Source of the DNA: Polydactylus sextarius
Taxonomy: Eukaryota > Chordata > Actinopteri > Polynemidae
Assembly (NCBI GenBank): GCA_016801845.1
Contig: CM028911.1
Location: 4,076,885 to 4,140,884, forward strand
Direction of reading: 5' to 3'
Length of the DNA: 64,000 nucleotides
Position numbers and translations under genes: made by a program. Below the pieces are notes generated by a model that was given only the letters and a program-made list of their open reading frames with translations, was not told where the DNA came from and did not search any database. The first letter of the stretch is position 1, and each line of letters begins with the position of its first letter. Shown one piece after another: positions 44,301 to 55,685 of the stretch.

Positions 44301-47300
44301 GCTATAACATTTGAAATAGTGAAAGACTAAATCAGTTGACATTTTAGTTGAAGGGGCAGTTAGGAGAAAAGTGCTGATATCAGCAATAAATGAAGTTAAA
44401 GTGACAGTTCAAGAGCAACATGAAAGGAAAGTGAAGGCGCTGAAAGGAAATGACAAGTCTGAGCATATGTGACAAACTGTTGAAGCAAAAGTCCTGAACT
44501 GAAAATGAAGGTCAGTTTAAGTGTATAAACAGAAATACAATGGCAGTTTCAGTGTCAGCTAAAGTAAAAGCGAGTGTAACACTGGTTGAGTACCCATGAG
44601 CCCACATTTTACAGGCTGTCTTTACAGGATATAAGATGTTATGACTTATCCATTAATCAACTACTTTGCTAATTGATATATTTGAGAGATTTGAGGTTGA
44701 GTTGGACAATTAGACAAATGCTAAGTTTTCTTTTTCACATTACAGTAAAGTGAAGATCTTTGAGTTTTGGGTTGTTGATTGGACAAAACAAGGCTTTTGA
44801 TGATGTCACCTTGTAGTTCAGGAAACTAGTCTCGCCCCATGTGTCTGTGTTATTCTTGTGGATGCACTATCTCAAGAAAGCCCTGAGGGAATCCTTTCAT
44901 ATTTGGTGAAAATGTTGACTTAGACATGAGGATGAAATAATTGATTTTGTTGGTCGACAGTCAAACTTCATGTACAACCATGTAACTACAGTAACTCTAG
45001 TTCTATCTTATATATTTTTTTATATTACAAACGATCAGTTGATTGGATTAAATGATCATTTATTACACATGAAAACAATAAAACAGAAAAAAAGCACATC
45101 TGCATGTCTCACCATTTGCACTGTATAAAGGATGTTTCCGTAGCAGTAGATCATGATGCCCACAGGTACAAAGAAACAGGCCAGTAGGAAGAGGAGGATG
45201 AAGGAGGCATCATTTGGGTCTTTTGATGCCCAGTCCAGAGAGCATCCCAGCTGGTGGATCTCAAGAGTGTAGCGGTTCCACCCCAGAAGAGGAGCCCCCG
45301 TCCAAGCCAGGGAGTACAGCCAGATGTGGGCGATGGCCCGCCACGCCCAGGGGAAGTCCACCACCTGGGCATGGACCACCCGGATGTAGCGCTCATAGGC
45401 CAGGGCGGCCAATGTCATGATGGAAACAATGCCTGGCAGCAGAGTGACAGAGAGACAACAACCCTGAGTAATGCATAGCACTCACTGCAAGATCTGGGTA
45501 AACAGCCACTGCCTCTCATTAGACAAGTTTCTTCAGATTATGTCTAAACAGAATTCTGAACATCTTGGTACTGAAAACTCACCATTAGACTCTTGACTCC
45601 CACACACACCTTAAAGACCTGTGTCTGCTTTTTACAACTTGATTTTATTGCATATTATATCCAAATATTTGCAGCTCTATTGTTCATCAGGTAAACTATT
45701 GAGGAGATATAAACCATCTAAAAGTGATTAGACATCTTTTTTTTTTTTTTGTAAAAATGCACAATCTATAAATCTATCCAATTACACTAACCTTTTTTTA
45801 AACTCTGAAACTCATTAATATTAGTATTCCTAAGAAAAACACTAGCTCAGTGTCTATAAATGGATACACAACTTACACACCATACAGGAGGTTGTTACAC
45901 ATTATACACTGAACCACAGCCACTCAGCTAGGGTTTCACAGGGAAGGACATGCATTGACAAAACTGCCAGGGCTTATTGCTGCAGCTCTGTGACCCGCGC
46001 GCGCGTGTGTGTGTGTGTGTGTGTGTATGTGTGTGTGTGTCCATGTGTGTCGGACACACTGACACCAACCTCCATGGAGGTAATACATACGACAAGGCAT
46101 AAAGATGATGTCACGCCCATAGAAGACCAGAGCTGGTAGATTTATTTTTGTACATTTCAGTTTTTCTATTGCAACACATATCAGCAGGGAGCAGAAATGC
46201 CATGTATTATATTCATTTTATCAGCAGGTGCTGATCCAAGAGTTGTGACGTTCGTATCTAATCACGCCACAGTTGACTGTATGACCTTGGGGTTCCACAT
46301 GTAAAAGTGCCATGTGGACATTTTTAGCAGTAATACTATATAGTGGGTGTCAAGGGAGGTGCAGGTGAGCTCTGAGGATGTGTTGTCGCTGTAATTGAAA
46401 TGTCCATTATCCGGCAGTTTTGTCCTGACCAGCTGAGCATTTGGCCAAAGCAGCAGGAGGACGTGTCATCCTTTCCATTCAATGTCGTCCTGATGATGAA
46501 AGAGTACATTTTTGCACCAACTTTTCATCCATTATTTATTTAGAAAATCCCATCTGTGTGACATATTTGCACTGCGAACTCACAGCCAGCTGCTGTGAGG
46601 CGGGTTAACATGTTTACCTGCCTTTAAATGCAAAGAAATCAATGTCAATAAAAGGACAAGAAGATGATGGGAGTATCTGTGTATAGTTTGCTTAAAAAAA
46701 AGAAAAAGAAAAACACAGAGAAAGGCTGCAGGTTTGCATTAATTAGCTTATTATCACACATCCCTTCTCCTGAGCTGTAATTCCCACAGGGGTGGGGCAC
46801 AGACGACGACCCCAAGTGTTCAGTCACACTTTGCTGCTGAACAGTTACGTGGCTAATAAATGGACAACAGCAAAACAAAAAAAAAAAAAAAAAAAAGGAA
46901 GCCGCAGGCACAATGAAGGTGACAGGTAAACATTCCTCTGCACCTGCAGACTGTGTACACTTTACATAGAAACAAAACCACAGTGTATTGTGTGATGATG
47001 ACAAGTATAAAATGAGAAATAAAAAATTGATATATAAAAGTGTCAAGGTCATTAAAATTTTACTGCAGCTCATCATTAGGAAGAGAAGAGGGCTCAGGAA
47101 ACTGTTTTTGTTTGTGACCCAGTCTGAATTCTCAGACAAAGAAAAGGGCACAAAAGAAAACTACATTTTTCCAATTACATCTATTTTCTTTAGGAATTAC
47201 AAAAATAAAGGACATTACATTAGGCTGCATTTGTTCACATTCGACATGATACTACAATAGGATGTTTGCCTAGAGGGAAATTAAAGTAATTCAAGTCTGA

Positions 47301-47727
47301 AAGGGTGATTTATTTGAATACAATAGCCTTGAACTATTTCAATTAAAAAGTGTAAGCAATGGTGAATGTAAAACAAATAAATTGTTTCTTAATTTTTATT
47401 TCTCTCACCAAATAAGCTGTTGCTGAAGCCGTCCCATATGCATGTTGCCTGGCTCCAGATCCATCCGCCCTTGACGCACGAGACAAATGTAAAGTTTATT
47501 CCAGTGACAGAAACCAGAAAATCACTCAAACTTATGTTGACCAGTAAGAGATTGGTGGGCGTCCGCAGCTTCTTGAATTTACAGAAGAGTATGATGACAA
47601 CAACGTTATTACAAAAAGCGAAAACACCAATAGTCCCGATGGTAAAAGCGAGAAGTTTGTATGTGCCAACTGCAAAAATGTACTGTTCTGTACTTCTCTC
47701 GGCTCTGGTTTCGTTGGCAGGATTCAT
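41328..47727 (-). CDS. opn3: Opsin-3 (encephalopsin), 4 coding exons
   Basis: Non-visual, retinal-binding seven-helix G-protein-coupled receptor. Coding exons: 47409-47727, 45113-45432, 42157-42408, 41328-41600, total 1164 nt, 387 residues (human 402). The Schiff-base lysine is K281 in FFAKSS (helix 7), followed by NPLIY at 287-291. ERY at 120-122 stands for the usual DRY. C96 and C170 are the expected extracellular disulfide pair. D99 lies three residues after C96, the rhodopsin E113 counterion position. E164 lies six before C170, the E181 position. The tail keeps the family-specific blocks RPIRPIVMS and DVIQVRPL-like VNVIQVRPL. An N-glycosylation motif (NET) is at residue 5. The short N-terminus fits fish relatives better than human. 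It is tail-to-tail with KMO, as in human. Confidence 0.97.
42700..43150 (-). mobile_element. Rex3/RTE-like LINE fragment (reverse transcriptase region)
   Basis: Lies in OPN3 intron 2. Read on the plus strand it is the antisense of the fish RTE/Rex3 reverse transcriptase end: blocks GGTAAATTTACAGCTTTGCC, TGAACTCCTTCATATGGGGT, AAGCATCTCATCCCCAACCT, GAACTACATCATTTGCAAAT and TGTCCTTGAAAATCATCAGT appear in the right order. So the element lies on the minus strand, the same as OPN3. Many indels make it non-coding; both ends are missing. Confidence 0.7.
44860..44965 (+). repeat. Dispersed repeat family, copy 4 (partial)
   Basis: Carries GCACTATCTCAAGAAAGCCC, GGAATCCTTTCATATTTGGT, ATGTTGACTTAGACATGAGG and ATGAAATAATTGATTTTGTT, in the same order as the copies in KMO introns. 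It lies in OPN3 intron 2. Confidence 0.5.
45998..46041. repeat. (CG)n(TG)n microsatellite
   Basis: A short alternating CGCGCGCG run passes into TG repeats in OPN3 intron 1. Alternating purine-pyrimidine of this kind favours left-handed DNA. Confidence 0.85.
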
Positions 47728-47860
47728 TGCGCGAATAAAAACTTGTTTTCCAGCATGGTGCTGCGCGCGGTGTGTCAGCGCGCGCCCTGGACATGAGACT
47801 CTGTTGTCTCCACACGCTCTACTCTACGCGCTCCTCGCGCCGCCAATTCAAACCACCCCG
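47728..47860 (-). promoter_or_regulatory. OPN3 proximal promoter/5' UTR, CpG-rich
   Basis: The 130 nt upstream of the OPN3 ATG hold many CpG and GCGC motifs (GCGCGCGGTGTG, CAGCGCGCGCCC, ACGCGCTCCTCGCGCC), in contrast to the AT-rich surroundings. This fits a small CpG-island promoter. No TATA box was noticed and the start site is unknown. Confidence 0.45.
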
Positions 47861-50800
47861 AGCCTGCAGTCTGTTAAAGTGGGTCAGCGTACCACTGTCA
47901 AATACACATATTATACACCTCACACATCCGGTCGTCCCTTCAAAGTAAACTCATGTTTTACCTGCATCTTTGGCTTCGAACACATACTTTATTATACCTC
48001 ACTGAAAGTTATGTTTGTAAAGTTTATTACAGCGGGAGAAATATGACAAACGTTTCTAAAGAACTAATTTGTCATTTCAAATTTTCAAATGACCTAACAT
48101 TTTCTTCACGTTAAGAACATCATGCTTTTATTTTGAAACCAAAGTCTCCACATAATCTCCCGTTTTATTTTCACTAACAATGGGTGTTTTGATCCTTTCA
48201 ATTTAATAATCAAAGCAGTCAAGATAATTTTTATGTTTTTATGATTTACTATACCTCTACACTAACACTGCATACCAAAATATCTTTGTATACTAATAAT
48301 ATTTAAATTCAGTGTTTATACATGTTTAAATAAATGCATTTATGGCCGCAAATTACCAGAAATATGAGGTTTTCTGTAGATAATAATCATACACGTTTGT
48401 AGAAGTAGTAAATTGTGTTATGAGCACTGGGAATTTGTTACTGTTGCTGACATCATCACAACATCTGTCTCTTTTCCTGCATTACGGTGATATATGTCTC
48501 TTAAATCCGAGCTGCTCCCTGGCACTTTGCAGATTAAGCTAATTATGCTCCTGCCCATATGAAAGAGTAGCCCACACTTGTGATCTATGACTGTTATCTA
48601 TCTCTGTGAATAACAGAAGAGGTAGGCACCAAAAGTAAAAGTCCAGGCATGATGATTCACAGCATCTTTTCACCCTCAGTCTGTATGTCAGTGGTCACTC
48701 CCAACTCATCACATGTATAGTTTCACATACACCAGGCACTGAATGATGATAACACAGCAGCTCTGTGGATTTGTGTTGTGTGTCCCACCGCTGTGACATT
48801 TTGAGGTTCTCTCCTTCCACCAGTCTTTCTCATTTTTTTGGCCACACAGAAATGTCACCATGTTGAAAAAGCTAGAGCTGAATTCCTGCAGCGGCGCTTG
48901 TTTGCGTCTGACCCCATTTCTCTGTGCCTTCAGGTTGATTCAAAATAGCAGATCTTTCTTCAATAACACAACAGAAGAGAGTATGCACGCAGACACACAG
49001 ACTCCAGGATTTTTTTCATTAAATGGTGCAGCTCATCCCTGCCTCATAGTTTCAAGGTATTTCATTCAAGCAATACATGAAGAGTTTATGCTCAGCTGCC
49101 AGTGTGTGTGTTGTAGTCTGACTTGATCGCTTCCATGAAATCTGTCACGCATCACATTTCTTTCCTATGATTAATATTGACCACTCGCCACAAGGATCGC
49201 TGCAGAGGAACAGAAGTGTAATAATGATGCTGTCATGCTGAAGAAGAAGTTGCATCACCAGTGATCCACGGAGGCATTGTTCAAACCAACAACACTTCAC
49301 TGTAAACTGAGAAATCCAATTAATAAATAGGTCAACTGCAAACAAATATCAAGAGATTTTTCAAACCTTGATCCATTATTCTCTGTGGACTATTTCCTGT
49401 TCCTTTTTTAATTTCCACAGCCTTTGCTGCTGATAGAATCTCCATAAGTGGGCTATTTAAAGATGTGCTTTTTAAAGGATTTATTCTCATGCTTTTTTTG
49501 TTTCTGGTCTGAATTTCTGCAACAAGGTCAAGCTTCCAATTAACACATCTTTGCCTCCATCCACCCATTCATTTCTGTTTTGTTACTTCCATTTGCCAAC
49601 TCTTAGTTTAACAAGAGACAAGGAGCATAATAGGCTCTCTTCAATAGAGTTATTAAAGATAATCTCTGAACATATGAGCCCCCAACTCCCAAAGATACTG
49701 GCATATACCCAGGCATTCACTGCTGGACCCCCCCTCGAGATGCAATTATGACGGCATTACTCACTCCAGACTTCACATATGACAAAGCTCTGTTCTACCA
49801 CCACCATTTGCACATGCACTCATAATTTATCAGTATACCTCCACTGATTCTCTCCAGTCACGTTGCAGTGGTTCACTGACTTCCTGTCTCTTTGCATGTG
49901 AACATGTTGATGTGAAGCTCCAGTAGAAGAGGTGATATTCAGGCTCTGCTGGCTCGTTCAATCATTACAACCACTTTTATGCATGGCCACACAGCTGCAG
50001 GCAAAAACTAAGATGTTAATTTGTTGACTTTCATTTTCTGCCAGAATTGTAGTTCTCCATGTAAAGGTTAATCATCTAATGCAAATTAAAACCACAGTGC
50101 TGATATGGAATGAAAAATCATTAAAAAAAATATTAAAGCCAGAACAAGAGAGTGAATCATTTCCAAGCTGCTACAGAGTCAGTGCAGTGTTTGAAACACA
50201 GACTAGCAGAGCTACACAGAGTTCAACATTTGGGGAAAAAAGCTTATTAGTCTTCTTGCCTTCCTGAAAGAGAAGCAAAGCACTGCTGATGTCTGTATGC
50301 TGAATATAACAATGTGTTATTGACTAAGCTCAGCATAAAGACTGGCATTAGAGTTTGAAAAGAGTTTTTTTTTTTTTTTAAGTCTAACATGCAGTTTTAA
50401 TCAGTATTAAATAAATACATGCATGCATAAACACAGTTTTGGAAATCCTGGAATAAATCTAATAAATACAATAATAAATACATACATGTTTTGTTTTGTA
50501 TTTTAAAAATGACATTTTCATTCATTTAAAGACTTTTAATTCCAGAAACTTCTATTTCCTAAAGCCATGTTTATTTCCAACCTTTTTCTATTTGCATCTG
50601 CTATATTTATTTCATTAAATAAATTGAATGAATGAATATAAAATTGTAGAAACCTCCTTGATGTAAGAACATGGTATTTTAAAGTTTAATTATTTTTTAA
50701 AATCTATTTATATATGTATTATCGATCCATTCGTAAAGCTGTTATTCATTCATTATATTGACTCCGTTTTTATATTTCATTTTTGGTGTTTGATGATTTG

Positions 50801-52207
50801 TATAGTTTTACATTCATTACTCAGTTTTTTTATGGCTGTACTTATTTATTCATAGTGCAAATGACAGCTTGAGCTTGAGCGTGTGCAAAATCCTTCCACA
50901 GTTTAATGTCTTTGTGATTAATGATGAACAAAATCTATTTTGAATTAATCAAACCTAAAAATAAAATGTGTTTTTTGATGTTTTTTTTTTTCCAATAGGT
51001 AACATACATCATCATCAAACCCACAGCCACAGTTTGCACAGCCAGTAGCAGTCACTATCAAGATTAGCTTATTAGAGTTTGTTGAAATAGTATAAAAACA
51101 TATACATAAAAACCCTGAATAAAGCTAGGCTAGCCCTTTCAATATGTAGTATTGTTGCTAAGCTAAGCTAAGTGTCATAGCTTGAAGAAGAACAGGAATA
51201 TTTCCGACAATTATACCATTAAGATATTGATACACCAAAATCTAATTAGTCTTTGTTTGTTAGTAGCAATAACCACTGGCCTACTCTGTAACTAGCCTCC
51301 TTACTTACAGTTAGACCACATTGATTCCTTTACCAGCTGGCACCTGCTGGTTTTTGCATGTTAAGTCAAAATAATTCATAAGCCCAAAAACCAGTTTCAC
51401 TGAAATGGCTGTGAGTCATATCATCCCTGCTGTCTCAGAGGGATTAGCAGAGAGCAGAGCGTGAACTTGGAAGCTGAGGACAGGAGATGGTGTTGCTGTG
51501 ATGCACCCTGCATGTAGTTAAAGACTTGCGGCTGGATTTAAGTTGTTTAATTTCACCAGGCCAAGTGCTTAATTCCTGACATGTGAAGGGACTTCTCCCT
51601 CTAAGGTTAACCACTGTCACTGACATTATCACATTTAGTGATAATGTTTGGTGAGTGTGACATTTTTAGTCATTCCTCTGTCATTGCAATGTGTCTTTGA
51701 GAATTTGACACATGAGCTTTTCTGTTTCTTTGGGGAATGAAAACGTGAATATTTGAGTCCTGCAGCATCTTCGACATGTAAACACTCCAAAATAAAATAA
51801 CATACAGATGTAAATGATATCTCACAAGTTCTGATCAACAGGACTTAAAAATAAATCATTTACACATGTGAGTAAATGCAAGTTTAGTTAATGCAATTCC
51901 TTTCTGAACTAGTTTGATAATTTTGCTTCAATGTTTCACAAAAAACAAGTTAAAGTTAATGTGCAGCTTGAAGGACAGCCTGATTTTAATTGTAATCACC
52001 ACGAGTCACAGATTGGCCCAATTCTGCCTCTGTGTAAAGCAGTGTAATTATGGTGATGCCAGCTGAAATCAAGGAATAATCTTTTAAAGGGATTCAGAGA
52101 AAAAGACTCCAGATTAACACGCTAACCTTTGTGGTGCCTCTTTATTGAGTAATGCATAATTCATACAATAAACCATATCTTGCTCCTGCAGTAATGGGAT
52201 ATGACAG

Positions 52208-52208
<1 letters not shown>

Positions 52209-52261
<53 letters not shown>
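52209..52261. repeat. (TG)n microsatellite
   Basis: About 53 nt of uninterrupted TG, the longest pure dinucleotide tract in the window. Confidence 0.95.
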
Positions 52262-52264
<3 letters not shown>

Positions 52265-52740
52265 AATCCACAGAGGGGCAGTAGTTTGGATGCTTTAGAT
52301 CTTTGTTTCACACCTGGAGGTTTCTGTCCTTTGTGGAAGCAAAGATCCAAGTCTGGCCACTGTTGTCAGAAACTGCCAGAAAGATGAAATTTTACATAAA
52401 CAATGGAGGAAATGAAGAAAATGTGAAAAATGATGCTTGTAATGAACCAGCAGAAAAACATTATCTGATCACATGACACTCTGTGTCCTCTGTGCTCTGT
52501 GGAGCTTTTTTTATTACCTCCTGTAGCTAATTGTGTCAGTTTTAAAGCTTTGAACTTTCACTCTCATCAATCTTTTTGTCAGTAGAAGCTGGCAGCATAT
52601 TTTTGTTTAGAAAAAAAACTAATGAACTTACTCAACACTATCTCACCAGGGCCAAATAGCACCAAGGCAGTTTTAGCTCCTAGCCAATGATCAGTAAATT
52701 TGCATATGAAGTTTGACTTTATTCATTCATCATTTACAGC

Positions 52741-52809
<69 letters not shown>
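52741..52809. repeat. Compound (TA)n(TG)n microsatellite
   Basis: About 14 TA units followed directly by about 20 TG units. Confidence 0.95.
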
Positions 52810-52812
<3 letters not shown>

Positions 52813-53000
52813 GTATGATATACACTTATAATCTACACCAGTGTGACAACACATATAATTATATAATTTTTACTAACTAACAAAGAACGTGTGGTGTGAA
52901 GTTATTTGTGCATTCCCATCTATAATGAAAATAAGCATCTATCTGCCTATTATATTCATTTTCTGTGCCAACACTTGTTTTCATTTTAAAATGAATTAAA

Positions 53001-53032
53001 GATATCAGATATCAGATATCAGATCAGATATT
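53001..53032. repeat. Short tandem GATATCA repeat
   Basis: The 7-nt unit GATATCA occurs about three times and then a degenerate GATCAGATATT; GATATC is itself palindromic. Confidence 0.85.
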
Positions 53033-54239
53033 ATTTCTCCAGCTTTGTGTTATGTCTTAGTGGCCTGAAGATGTTTCAAAGTGATGAAAAAGATTTCCCT
53101 CACTTTCTTTTTTGTCCACACACACATTTGATGGATTGCTGAGCCACTTTTGTATGCATCTTTTGCCTTTGACCCTTTCCTTTCAAATGTTCTCTGCCTG
53201 TCTGCATGATCGACTTGATGATCAACTGGGGCACTAATGTCTGCCCGCGTGTGTGTTGACTAGTGTGTGCCAAAATGCACTGGTGTCATTGGTTTAGCTT
53301 GATGTTTTCTTTTAGGTGTTTTTGTTGATGTTCTCATCGAAAATTGTGCTTTAAGAATTTCAAAAGCCTTCGCCAGATCATCAGCCAGGGGGTCTTGTTA
53401 GTGTCAGCTGTCTATTTTCTGCTTGACTCAGTCTGTCTGTCTCCTCGTCTCACCACCGAGTAATCTCATGCCATTCAAGTGCTGCTTTGCTAAATCTGCC
53501 ATAAGAATTAAAGTGTCTGTATTCATGTCACAAACTTCTCTACATCGTTATATAACAAACAACTCTGCTGATGATGCCCCCTCCAACCCCGTCACCTCGC
53601 TCTAAAACCTGCTCGGCGAGCAACCTTCAACATCATCTTCAATGACGTCTGCTGTCACAGTGAGAAATGCTGATTCATAAAAACAACGGTGCTCTTCTTC
53701 ATCGCATTAATTACGCTGATGTGCCCAACACAAATAAGAAGTGATGGTGGTGGTGGTGGTTTTAGCAGAAAAAAAATAGAATCTAAAGTCTGTACAGAAA
53801 TTCTGGAGGAGGCCTCCCCTGAGAATCTGTGGCCATTAAAGACTAATTTATTGCAGCTTCACAACTGATTTGCATAATTAATGTCCATCTGAATAACTTT
53901 CTGTGCTGCAGGTCAAGCAATCACATCACTCCAGTCATTACGTTAGATGTTAGATGTGGTCATTTGCATGTAAGGCGCTTCTGGCATTGCTGGTTTCGTC
54001 CTGCTCAAGGGCACTTTCTAAATACAGGCCTATGTGCAGACACAGAAACATATCATTTGACATGAATTTTACAAAACATTACTATATGTATGATTTAATT
54101 AGTGATGTCATTGATTTATGATCTTATAATGCTTTGGTACGAGCCTTCAGACTGATTTCTGAAGGATTTCTGAAAGTTTATTATTTAGCCTATGATACAA
54201 TGAGGAAAATCAGCTTTGTTGACTATTAATAACACTGAT

Positions 54240-54400
54240 CTAATCTTCATGACAACTTAAAGAACTTTACACATTCACACACACATCTCTCAAAGTGATT
54301 ACACACATCCACATTTTGAACAAAGACATGGTTTTTGATGTGGAATTGAACCACCAACCTTCTGCTTAGTGAACAAACCTGCTTCTAACTAAGTCAAGTT
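54240..54400 (-). repeat. Possible SINE-like or dispersed repeat fragment
   Basis: Contains GTGGAATTGAACCACCAACC, then TTCTGCTTAGTGAACAAACC. This resembles the complement of a tRNA-type B box with a common fish repeat ending (GATCGAACCACCAACCTTCT in better-preserved forms I recall). No A box or clear ends were seen. Confidence 0.35.
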
Positions 54401-55424
54401 CATAATTTGGCATTCTAACTTGCTTTACTTGGAAACATCATAACCAGTTATATGGTTAGAAAATCAAGTTGTGGCTGTTTGGCTAACCATAAAAACTTTT
54501 TGTTTTCGTTTCAGGGTGACATCTTTATTGTCATTAAACAAATGAGGAAATGTTTTCCCCCACTTTTATCCTCAGTTTTCTTCAAAATATTCCCTTTTAG
54601 CTCACTGTGATGTAACTTAACATTTTGTACAGTGAAATCTTGTGAGCAAGCTCAACAGTAAAATGAATCACTTTGTTGTATGGATATTGTCACATGTCGT
54701 CACATCGTGACAAAATGACACAATAAAAGACAGAAAAAAAAAAGATGTCTGGATTTTTTCCATTTTATTCTTCAGTTTATTTACTTCCTCCTGATGGCTT
54801 TGTTTCTCTTTCTCAACAACCTTCCTCTTTGTTGTGCCTCTGCTGCTGTTGGCTGTGTGACAAACCACATTAAAGTCATGAGACACCTCACTTCTCTGCA
54901 AGGAGAAACACGCGCACATACACATGCACATACACACATGCACGCACACGTCTTCTTGATGGACACATTCTGACAAATGGCACCCTTGTTTTAACCTCCT
55001 CAGCAGTCAACTACTTCTATTTTTCACGACTCAAATTATTACTCACAGCTCTCACAGATAATAATGAAACGCACATATAGTACATGCAAATGTTCTTCTG
55101 TTACAGGGGAAAATATTGTATTATAAAGAAAATGTATTACAGCAATTTCCTGATCTGTTTTGATCGTCTACATATAACTGTATGTCTTCAGTGACATTCA
55201 TATATGAAGTCAGAGTTTAGCTTTTTAGCTTTTCAGAATAAATCAAAACACCTAATTTGTTGTGACACCAGACCTTCCACCTGGAGCATCATACATCACA
55301 ACCTCATATCTATCCCTCTAGATGGTCTATGAGTGGTCTCTACACTGGTAGCTTCATGTTGTTTGTTAAGGATGTGCCCAGAGGGCAAGGGTTCAAACTC
55401 TGCAGTTCTACTCCAACCCTGCTG

Positions 55425-55685
55425 CTCCTCTGGTGAGATTCGGGCATCTGATCAGGATGCCAACTCGGTACCACTCCACTGGAAGTTTTCCAAGCATGTC
55501 CAAGTGGTAGGAGACCTTGGGGATGACACAAACACACTAGAGAGATTATTTATTTCATCTTGCTTGGAGACACCTCAAGTATTCTCCAGGAGGAGTCGGA
55601 TAGTGTCAAAGGAGAGAAAGATACCTGTACTATCTCTTTTTGTGACCTGACTTCTGATAAGCAATTGAAAATGAATGGATGGAAG
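55425..55685 (+). mobile_element. Rex3/RTE-like LINE 3' end
   Basis: Reads GGGCATCTGATCAGGATGCC, then TTTCCAAGCATGTCCAAGTG, GGAGACCTTGGGGATGACAC, CTAGAGAGATTATTTATTTC, CTTGGAGACACCTCAAGTAT and CTCCAGGAGGAG, and ends with AATGAATGGATGGAAG. This follows the order of the end of fish Rex3/RTE elements, which finish in GATG repeats. It is old and 5'-truncated, as is usual for the family. It is on the opposite strand to the fragment in OPN3 intron 2. Confidence 0.65.

Larger units (their letters stand above)
47861..54239. other. Gene-free region upstream of OPN3, first part
   Basis: No exon-like or protein-family-like reading frame was recognised on either strand. Content is AT-rich single-copy-looking DNA with microsatellites (52209-52261, 52741-52809, 53001-53032, and GGT repeats at about 53743-53760). 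Two octamer ATTTGCAT-like sites lie at 53869-53968. Confidence 0.5.

Noticed and set aside
46645..47151. 168-codon frame on the minus strand in OPN3 intron 1
   Set aside because: Low-complexity, with phenylalanine runs from poly-A tracts; no family resemblance and intronic.
47420..48046. Longest open frame of the window (208 codons, plus strand)
   Set aside because: It is antisense to OPN3 exon 1 and its CpG-rich promoter; the real opsin coding is on the other strand and the frame shows no domain.
54668..54976. 102-codon minus-strand frame
   Set aside because: Cysteine-valine-rich start from a GT-rich stretch and no family match.
55340..55410. Possible tRNA or SINE promoter (GGGTTCAAACTCT resembling a B box)
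   Set aside because: No convincing A box, no cloverleaf and it adjoins a LINE end; could not be supported as an RNA gene.
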